19,916 nucleotides of DNA from DTU018 sp029550685. GTDB taxonomy: Bacteria; Bacillota; Syntrophomonadia; Syntrophomonadales; Syntrophomonadaceae. The position numbers were made by a program, and so were the translations under genes. The notes beneath the pieces were generated by a model, which saw nothing but the letters and a program-made list of their open reading frames with translations, was not told the DNA's origin and made no database searches. Shown here in pieces: positions 14,997-19,916 of this stretch (position 1 is the stretch's first letter; the number at the start of each line of letters is the position of its first letter). The stretch spans positions 1 through 19,916 of the forward strand of contig DAONVO010000039.1 in NCBI GenBank assembly GCA_035412805.1, given 5' to 3'.

Positions 14997-15860
14997 TTAA
15001 TCCTTGGATAGGACCGCAGCTAACTCACGAGCCACTTGGCGTAAGTTGGACGCATAATCCCGGGCCAAGGGATCGACAGTTATGACTTCCCCTCCCAGAT
15101 CATGGGCTATAGCCTCGGCTTCGTGAGTGCTGTGCTGCGGTGAGGCTATAACCGCCCGGATTCCTTTTTGCTTGGCATCACTAATTATCTGCGCCATCTC
15201 TTGGGCAGTGGGTTCCTTGCCCTCTTTTTCAATCGCTATTTCCTTCAGGTCATAATCTGCACAGAAATATCTCCAGGCTGGGTGAAAAACCAGCAGTTCC
15301 CTATGCTTAATGTCTTTTAACTCTTCTTTTATATCCTGATCCAACTGATCCATCTCCGCCTGAAAAGCCTGCAGGTTGCGCTGGTAGTCTGACTTATTGG
15401 CGGCATCAACTTCACTTAGAGCCTGGTATATGCTGTGAGCCTGTAGCTTGGCCAAATCCGGTGATAGCCAGATATGGGGGTCATTGTCAATAAGAGCGAT
15501 TGATTGGGAGGTATCAATAACCAGCATTTCCGGATTAACACCGGTGAGGCGATTCATCCACAGTTCCTCAAATTCAATAGTGCCTACTTTCAGGTACAAA
15601 TCCGCCCTGGCCAGGTCCTTCATCTGCTGAGGAGTGGGTTCATATGTGTGGGGATCAGCTCCCGGCGGAATCAGTACCGACACCTGCACATGCTCTCCGC
15701 CCACCTTTTCTGCGAAATAAGCCTGGGGCAGAATGCTGACAAAAACCTGTACCTTGTCGTTGTCGCTTTCCATGGTGGGTTGGTTTGACGAGCATCCTGC
15801 CATTACTGTCATGAGTACTAATAATATAAATAATACAGGAAGGGTTTTACTAATCCTCAA
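14997..15860 (-). CDS. znuA: Zinc-binding lipoprotein of an ABC transporter
   Basis: A 287-residue cluster A-I solute-binding protein anchored outside the membrane. From the TTG start at 15858-15860 the protein begins MRISKTLPVLFILLVLMTVMAGC, a lipoprotein signal with lipobox cysteine C23. The four metal ligands expected in the family are H71 (GADPHTYEP), H129 (DPHIWLSP), H193 (LLVFHPAWRY) and D263 (ITVDPLA). The His-rich loop seen in some ZnuA proteins is absent. The TTG start has GGGAGG 8 nt upstream and overlaps the end of the Fur-family gene by 11 nt. A longer in-frame ATG 120 nt upstream is rejected because it would destroy the signal peptide. Confidence 0.93.
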   Translation of the reverse strand: MRISKTLPVLFILLVLMTVMAGCSSNQPTMESDNDKVQVFVSILPQAYFAEKVGGEHVQVSVLIPPGADPHTYEPTPQQMKDLARADLYLKVGTIEFEELWMNRLTGVNPEMLVIDTSQSIALIDNDPHIWLSPDLAKLQAHSIYQALSEVDAANKSDYQRNLQAFQAEMDQLDQDIKEELKDIKHRELLVFHPAWRYFCADYDLKEIAIEKEGKEPTAQEMAQIISDAKQKGIRAVIASPQHSTHEAEAIAHDLGGEVITVDPLARDYASNLRQVARELAAVLSKD

Positions 15861-16314
15861 CCCCAGTTCCTCCCTTGCCAGCCGGTTTCTGCTGCAGCTT
15901 TCTTTTTTCGCTGCACTCCGGACAGTACCCCATAATCTCAAAATGATGGCTGTTAACTTCAAAACCGCTCTCTTCCACAATACGCTTTATCTCTCCCTGC
16001 ATGGGGCAAACCCCTAATTGAACAGCGGTTCCGCAGTTCACACACACCAGGTGATGATTATGCCCATTATGAAGTCCATAGCGCACAGGAGCATCGGGTA
16101 TATCCAGGCGGCATACCATATCCAATTCCAGCAGCAGATTAAGATTTCTATACACAGTGGCCAGGGATATGCTGGGTTCAATTTCCCTCACCCTTAGGCC
16201 AATTTCTTCTGCCGTCAAATGACGCTGGGTACTGCTGAGAATATCCAAGATAAGCCTGCGCTGCGGGGTGATCTTGTACCCGCGGGCAGACAGCTCTTCT
16301 ACCCATGCAGACAA
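15850..16314 (-). CDS. zur: Fur-family regulator, probably zinc-sensing Zur
   Basis: A 154-residue Fur-type repressor. The DNA-binding half is about 1-80 (ITPQRRLILDIL, SLATVYRNLNLL). The dimer/metal half has HNGHNHHLVCVNC and NSHHFEIMGYCPEC, giving two CxxC pairs (C91/C94, C131/C134) for the structural zinc and His ligands for the sensor site. It is first in an operon with znuACB, which points to Zur rather than Fur or PerR; the assignment rests on context. The start is TTG 16312-16314, with AGGAGG 8 nt upstream. The C-terminus is extended by a Lys/Gly tail that encodes the znuA ribosome binding site. Confidence 0.85.
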   Translation of the reverse strand: MSAWVEELSARGYKITPQRRLILDILSSTQRHLTAEEIGLRVREIEPSISLATVYRNLNLLLELDMVCRLDIPDAPVRYGLHNGHNHHLVCVNCGTAVQLGVCPMQGEIKRIVEESGFEVNSHHFEIMGYCPECSEKRKLQQKPAGKGGTGVED

Positions 16315-16331
16315 TAGAACTACCTCCTAAA

Positions 16332-16346
16332 TAAGAATCATTATCA
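16332..16346 (-). promoter_or_regulatory. Fur/Zur-type operator over the zur-znuACB transcription start
   Basis: The minus strand reads TGATAATGATTCTTA, which agrees with the Bacillus-type Fur 7-1-7 box TGATAATNATTATCA at 12 of 14 defined positions. It lies 7-21 nt downstream of the -10 and 18 nt before the start codon, so bound protein would block transcription initiation. Autoregulation by the encoded regulator is an inference. Confidence 0.65.
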
Positions 16347-16352
16347 TTTAGG

Positions 16353-16381
16353 ATTATATCTCAACTAGAGGCTATTTACAA
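16353..16381 (-). promoter_or_regulatory. Sigma-A promoter of the zur-znuACB operon
   Basis: Leftward TTGTAA (16376-16381), a spacer of exactly 17 bp, then TATAAT (16353-16358). A Fur-type operator follows immediately downstream. Confidence 0.8.
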
Positions 16382-16397
16382 TTATTCCCCCGCAGCC

Positions 16398-16470
16398 CTT
16401 GTTTATACGAAACTAAAGCCTGTTTTCGTTGTTTTTTACCGGGCAACAGTATATACTATGTATAAACAAG
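16398..16470. repeat. 11-bp inverted repeat flanking the mazEF2 promoter
   Basis: CTTGTTTATAC (16398-16408) and GTATAAACAAG (16460-16470) are exact reverse complements. Their centres are 62 bp apart, near six helical turns. Between them the -10 region sits in a 10-bp perfect palindrome, AGTATATACT (16448-16457). This looks like operator architecture for MazE/MazEF autoregulation. Confidence 0.55.
16429..16457 (+). promoter_or_regulatory. Sigma-A promoter of the second mazEF pair
   Basis: TTGTTT (16429-16434), a 17-bp spacer, then TATACT (16452-16457). Its position rules out the longer in-frame ATG at 16458 as the mazE2 start. Confidence 0.8.
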
Positions 16471-16484
16471 AAGGGGGTTTAATA

Positions 16485-16718
16485 ATGCAAACCAGGGTTG
16501 CCAAATGGGGTAATAGTCTCGGGGTACGGATTCCCCAGTGGATTTCCGAAAAAGCAGAAATAAATGATGGAACAATAGTTGAAGTTAGTTTTAAAGATGA
16601 CGCAATAATAATTAAGAAAAAAAAGTTAACTTTGGAAGAGATGTTAAATGATATCACTGCTGAAAATTTGCATGGTGAAATAGACACAGGTTCGGTAGTC
16701 GGGAGGGAGATATGGTAA
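16485..16718 (+). CDS. mazE: MazE-type antitoxin (AbrB-like DNA-binding domain)
   Basis: A 77-residue antitoxin that resembles E. coli MazE: the N-terminal swapped-hairpin motif VAKWGNSLGVRIPQWISE (about 5-22) and the C-terminal toxin-binding tail LEEMLNDITAENLHGEID, with the closing EIW. It should bind its own promoter as a dimer and wrap the MazF toxin with its acidic tail. The ATG at 16485-16487 has AGGGGG 8 nt upstream. It overlaps mazF by 7 nt. It belongs to a different fold from the EndoAI antitoxin at 2470-2739. The gene looks AT-rich compared with its neighbours, which may mean recent acquisition. Confidence 0.93.
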   Translation: MQTRVAKWGNSLGVRIPQWISEKAEINDGTIVEVSFKDDAIIIKKKKLTLEEMLNDITAENLHGEIDTGSVVGREIW

Positions 16719-17050
16719 AGGATTATATTCCCAAGCGAGGAGATGTTATATGGCTGGAATTCAATCCCCAGGCTGGCCATGAACAAGCTCGAAAAAGACC
16801 TGCTCTGGTCATCTCCCCCGAAGCGTATAATTTTAAGACCAGTTTATTACTCGTGTGCCCTATTACCTCACAAATTAAAGGGTATCCATTTGAAGTAAAA
16901 ATACCATCAGGACTACAAATTCAGGGTGTCATTTTAAGCGATCAAGTGAAAAGCCTTGATTGGCAAGCTAGAAATGCTCAGATTGCTTGTCAAGTTCCAG
17001 AGTTTGTTGTACAAGAAGTAATAGAAAAAATACGAGTATTGATAGATTAA
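16712..17050 (+). CDS. mazF: MazF-type mRNA interferase (E. coli-like)
   Basis: A 112-residue endoribonuclease toxin. YIPKRGDVIWLEFNPQAGHEQ is followed by KRPALVISPEAYNFKT and ITSQIKGYPFEV, and the C-terminal part has LSDQVKSLDWQARNAQ and EKIRVLID. Residues R29 and T52 fall at the same numbers as the E. coli MazF catalytic residues. E. coli MazF cuts at ACA; whether this one has the same specificity cannot be told. It is translated after mazE with a 7-nt overlap and GGGAGGGAG upstream. It is clearly more similar to the E. coli toxin than to the EndoA toxin elsewhere in this window. Intact. Confidence 0.94.
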   Translation: MVKDYIPKRGDVIWLEFNPQAGHEQARKRPALVISPEAYNFKTSLLLVCPITSQIKGYPFEVKIPSGLQIQGVILSDQVKSLDWQARNAQIACQVPEFVVQEVIEKIRVLID

Positions 17051-17052
17051 TG

Positions 17053-17132
17053 CAACAACTTTCGCCTAAGGCAAGGTTGTTGAAGACAAGTTAAACATCC
17101 CCCTGTCTTCAGGGTGCATGACACTCCTGAAG
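17053..17132. other. Two hairpins between convergent mazF2 and the YyaL-like gene
   Basis: Hairpin 1 pairs CAACAAC (17053-17059) with GTTGTTG (17076-17082) and continues inward with a GCC/GGC stem and a TAA loop. Hairpin 2 pairs CTTCAGGGTG (17107-17116) with CAC, a bulged T and CCTGAAG (17122-17132). Neither is followed by a U-tract on either strand. They may act as a bidirectional stop or as mRNA 3'-end structures; a relic of an IS200/IS605-type end is an alternative. Confidence 0.4.
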
Positions 17133-17138
17133 CCTTAA

Positions 17139-19232
17139 TTAATGCCCACCATTTTGCATAACCAGCCGCAAAGCCTCCACGCTGTTCACCGGTGCCTGGC
17201 AGGCAAAACCCTCGCATACATAGGCGGTTGCTTTTCCATCCTGAATGGTCATTGCTTCTGTGAAAGGTGCCAAACCATCCAGTTCATTATCCGCTATTTC
17301 CCTACATAACACCACCGTATCGGGCAGGAAGGTCTGGCCCAGGTAATCCAGCATTTCCTGGCTTTGCTCATCATCCGCATGGCCTACTATTACCACCTCC
17401 CGGCTTTTTTGCAGGGAAAACAGAGCGGCGGACAGGAAAAAGGAGTAAGCAGTAGGGCCTGAGGCTACCGAATCAGCAAAAAGCGCCATGATAGCCTGGG
17501 CTTTTTGTTCCCATTTCATATCCCCGGTCAGCCTGGCTAGGCGCAGGAAGTTAAGCAAAGCTACGGAATTATCCGAAGGCATAGCACCGTCATAGGCTTC
17601 CTTAGGTCTGGTCAGCAGTTGCTCCCCGTCATTTCCATAAAAGAACAACCCTCCCGCTGTTTCATCCCAGAAATACTTGATTTGATCCCGGGCAAGTTCC
17701 AGGGCCAGTTTAAGATAGTGGGGCTGATAAGTAGCTTCATAGAACTCCGTCAGCGCCCATACCAGATAGCTGTAATCGGCAGAGTAAGCTAAAAAGTCCG
17801 CTTCTCCCTCCCGGTACCTGGCCAGCAGTCTGCCATCCGAACGGCGCAGTTTGGTAAGAATAAACTGTACGGCTCTTTCCGCAGCCTCCCGGTACTCTGG
17901 AGCACCTAAAACCCGGTAGGCAACAGCCAAAGCCGCGATCATCAAACCGTTCCAGGCGGTTAATATTTTGTCATCCTTATGGGGGTGTATACGCTGGTTG
18001 CGGTAAGCCCATAGTTTTTCCCGCTCCTCTTCTCGCCGGGCACGCTCTTCTTCACTAAGGGAAGTGTGAATCAGGTTGGGAATACTCTTTCCTTCAAAAT
18101 TTCCTGGCTCTGTAATGTCAAATAGGGCACAGAATTCAGTCCCCTGCTCATTTCCCAGCACAGCTTTTACTTCCTCGGCGGTCCAGACATAAAACTTACC
18201 CTCTACTCCCTCAGAGTCAGCATCTTCGGCTGAATAGAATCCTCCTTCCGGAGAGGTCATATCCCGCAAAACATAGGTCAATACCTCCTGGGCTATGCGG
18301 GCATATTCAAGTCGTCCGGTAATCTGGTAGGCTTCCAGGTAAGCTATGGTCAGCAGAGCATTGTCATAGAGCATTTTTTCAAAATGGGGTACCAGCCAGC
18401 GCCGGTCTGTAGAATACCTGGCAAAGCCAAATCCGATATGGTCGTAGATGCCTCCCCGGTACATGCTGTCCAGGGTCTTTTCCGCCATGCTCAGTGCCTC
18501 CGCCTGGCCGGTATAGTAGTAATAACGCAGCAGGAAGTATAAATTGTGAGGGCTGGGAAATTTAGGAGCTGATCCAAAACCTCCGAACTGCGGGTCAAAC
18601 AGCTGTTTGAATCTGTGATAAGCTTGATCGGCATACTCCATAGTCAGTTCGCCTTCAGACACTTCATTAATTCCAGCCAGCCAGCGGCTCACCTGCTCAC
18701 CCGACTCCAGCACCGCTGCCCGTTCATTTTTCCATAAATCGGCCAAACGGGGCAGCACCTGCATCAATCCCGCCAATCCATGCCGCTGGTTTTTGGGCAG
18801 GTAGGTAGCCGCAAAAAAGGGCTTTTTGTCAGGAGTCATAACAATGGTCAACGGCCATCCCCCATGCCCGGTCATGCCCTGGCAAACTGTCATATATATC
18901 TGGTCAATGTCCGGTCTCTCCTCCCTATCCACCTTAATGGCTACAAAATCCCGGTTCAATATTGCAGCCACTTCCTCATCCTCAAAAGACTCCCTCTCCA
19001 TAACATGGCACCAGTGGCAGGTGGAATAGCCGATACTAAGGAAGATAGGCTTGTCTTCTCGCTTGGCTTTCTCAAAAGCCTCATCACCCCAGGGATACCA
19101 ATCTACCGGGTTATGGGCGTGCTGTAAAAGATAGGGAGACTTCTCCCGAATCAATCTATTAGCTTTACGCTGTTCTTTCTCCGGTATTGTCATGTTAGTA
19201 AGCCATTCCTTCCTCAGATTAATCTTAATCAT
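17139..19232 (-). CDS. Thioredoxin-fold / six-hairpin protein of the YyaL (DUF255, spermatogenesis-associated 20) family
   Basis: A protein of about 697 residues in two parts. The N-terminal DUF255 thioredoxin-like domain (about 25-190) holds the signature NRLIREKSPYLLQHAHNPVDWYPWG... with the redox-type motif CHWC (C72, C75 from this start) and KVDREERPDIDQIY. The rest (about 215-690) is an alpha-alpha six-hairpin, glycosidase-like domain with PHFEKMLYDNALL and SAEDADSEG. The family is widespread and its reaction is not established. Three in-frame ATGs are possible (19238, 19232, 19193); 19232 has TAGGA about 6 nt upstream, while 19193 has AAGGA too far away, so the start is uncertain by some 15 residues. 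Monocistronic; the 5' region has no clear promoter. Confidence 0.93.
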   Translation of the reverse strand: MIKINLRKEWLTNMTIPEKEQRKANRLIREKSPYLLQHAHNPVDWYPWGDEAFEKAKREDKPIFLSIGYSTCHWCHVMERESFEDEEVAAILNRDFVAIKVDREERPDIDQIYMTVCQGMTGHGGWPLTIVMTPDKKPFFAATYLPKNQRHGLAGLMQVLPRLADLWKNERAAVLESGEQVSRWLAGINEVSEGELTMEYADQAYHRFKQLFDPQFGGFGSAPKFPSPHNLYFLLRYYYYTGQAEALSMAEKTLDSMYRGGIYDHIGFGFARYSTDRRWLVPHFEKMLYDNALLTIAYLEAYQITGRLEYARIAQEVLTYVLRDMTSPEGGFYSAEDADSEGVEGKFYVWTAEEVKAVLGNEQGTEFCALFDITEPGNFEGKSIPNLIHTSLSEEERARREEEREKLWAYRNQRIHPHKDDKILTAWNGLMIAALAVAYRVLGAPEYREAAERAVQFILTKLRRSDGRLLARYREGEADFLAYSADYSYLVWALTEFYEATYQPHYLKLALELARDQIKYFWDETAGGLFFYGNDGEQLLTRPKEAYDGAMPSDNSVALLNFLRLARLTGDMKWEQKAQAIMALFADSVASGPTAYSFFLSAALFSLQKSREVVIVGHADDEQSQEMLDYLGQTFLPDTVVLCREIADNELDGLAPFTEAMTIQDGKATAYVCEGFACQAPVNSVEALRLVMQNGGH

Positions 19233-19238
19233 TAGCAT

Positions 19239-19417
19239 TCCTATACGTTATCTAACCAATGCACCGGAACTTAATAAATCTATCTAACGGGAAGACTTTA
19301 CCCTTTTGCTTTACCTCAGCCAGTCTAAAAATTTTCGCGCCCTTTTCCCTGCCAGAATAATTGGGGTGATCGGGGTAATACTTAGGATATAAATTTTAAC
19401 AAATAAGGAAGATAATA
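19239..19417. other. Divergent intergenic region between the YyaL-like gene and gerAB remnant
   Basis: No gene is seen. TATCTAAC occurs twice in the same orientation exactly 32 bp apart (19249-19256, 19281-19288), close to the start of the YyaL-like gene. A TATAAA-like box lies at 19388-19393 on the plus strand without a good -35. Confidence 0.3.
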
Positions 19418-19894
19418 TTGAATAACAAAGTAATTTTAAGCTCCTACCAGGCAGCCCTGATTATTATAGGGACTCTAATGATGCCTGTGATTTGAACTAC
19501 GCCTCTGATTTCGTTTGGCGGCGCCAAATATGATCCATGGTTATCAGGCATAATAGCAATTATATTGGGTATGGCCGGCAGCTATATAATAGCCACACTC
19601 GCTGCCAAATACCCATCTATGACTATTATCCAGTCAAGCCAGTATATAGTGGGAAAATGGTTGGGAAAGCTAATTGGCTTGATTTATATAATCGTGTCCA
19701 TAATACTGGCAGCAACGTTCACCCGTGACTTTGTCGAACTGTTCCTCCATTTTATATTTCCTCTTATGCCGATATCATTCCTAGTTATAGTAATAATCAT
19801 TGCCTCGGCATACATAACACGAACTGGACTGCAGGGTATTGGGCGTTTAGCCGAAATATTAGTGTTACTGCTAACTCATAATATCCAGAAATAG
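19418..19894 (+). pseudogene. GerAB-type endospore germination permease, disrupted
   Basis: Translation from TTG 19418-19420 (AAGGAAG 6 nt upstream) gives NNKVILSSYQAALIIIGTLMMPVI, then an in-frame TGA at 19493-19495. The same frame continues with TTPLISFGGAKYDPWLSGI, IIATLAAKYPSMTIIQ, SQYIVGKWLGKLIGLIYIIV and TGLQGIGRLAEILVLLL, the expected order of the N-terminal half of spore permeases (about 365 residues in full). After about 19876 the sequence stops looking like the family and reaches TAG at 19892-19894; no other frame restores it within the window. There are therefore two lesions, and the gene is probably dead unless the first is a sequencing error. In intact form it would be a membrane subunit of a nutrient germinant receptor. 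No gerAA or gerAC is visible nearby. A weak sigma-G-like pair (GAATA 19355-19359, 17 bp, AATACTT) precedes it. Confidence 0.75.
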
Positions 19895-19916
19895 ACAGTG
19901 TTAATTGTCCAGAAGT

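Noticed and set aside
15861..15980. 40-residue N-terminal extension of ZnuA lying inside zur
   Set aside because: It would bury the lipoprotein signal peptide; the TTG at 15858-15860 with GGGAGG gives a proper lipobox protein.
16458..16484. Upstream ATG for mazE2
   Set aside because: It falls at the promoter -10 and expected transcription start and has no ribosome binding site; 16485 has AGGGGG at good spacing.
19249..19288. TATCTAAC direct repeats 32 bp apart
   Set aside because: Two 8-nt AT-rich copies can arise by chance and no linked regulator or second instance supports an operator; noted only as content of the intergenic region.
19493..19528. TGA in the gerAB frame followed by a hairpin (TTTGGC 19514-19519, GCCAAA 19523-19528), like a bacterial selenocysteine insertion site, with a YedF-type selenium gene elsewhere in the window
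   Set aside because: GerAB permeases are not known selenoproteins, the residue falls in a non-redox membrane region, and the gene has a second lesion further on, so a decaying gene or base error is simpler.

Overview
The window reads as chromosome from a spore-forming, probably anaerobic Bacillota (class Clostridia; perhaps a Syntrophomonas- or Moorella-like lineage, which is a guess from gene order and protein flavour). Reasons: strong AGGAGG-type ribosome binding sites with many TTG starts, the alr / ndoAI / ndoA (MazEF) order with acpS and nnr just upstream that is typical of Bacillota, an oxygen-sensitive two-subunit Fe-S L-serine dehydratase, a YedF-type selenium/sulfur protein, and a remnant of a GerAB-type spore germination permease. 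No rRNA, tRNA, CRISPR array or complete mobile element was seen.

Layout. 1-9000 is transcribed leftward. From right to left it holds a YedF-like protein and the Mg2+ channel mgtE; an orphan cheW that ends in its own terminator; then the housekeeping run acpS, nnr (NADHX repair), a two-CBS-domain protein, alr and the ndoAI-ndoA toxin-antitoxin pair, closed by a strong terminator; then a class-I amidotransferase-type gamma-glutamyl hydrolase followed by a metal-dependent amidohydrolase. A FadR-type GntR regulator at 9225-9938 points right and is divergent from the YedF gene.

9948-16381 is again leftward: zur-znuA-znuC-znuB (zinc uptake, overlapping genes, with a well-formed promoter covered by a Fur-type operator), a nitroreductase with its own extended -10 promoter and terminator, sdaAB-sdaAA (serine to pyruvate and ammonia) and a secreted L,D-transpeptidase. 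At 16398-17050 a second, E. coli-like mazEF pair points right, with a palindromic promoter; it looks more AT-rich than its surroundings and may be an acquisition. The large YyaL-type thioredoxin-fold protein follows leftward (17139-19232). At the right edge a GerAB permease gene carries an in-frame TGA and loses its family sequence at about 19876, so it is broken.

Most genes are ordinary housekeeping or nutrient functions, and no clearly new multi-gene system is visible. The points most worth a second look are the mazEF2 promoter architecture, two different MazEF lineages in one window, a YedF that lacks its TusA half, the amidohydrolase/amidotransferase pair of unknown substrate, and the broken gerAB with a possible insertion-element edge.
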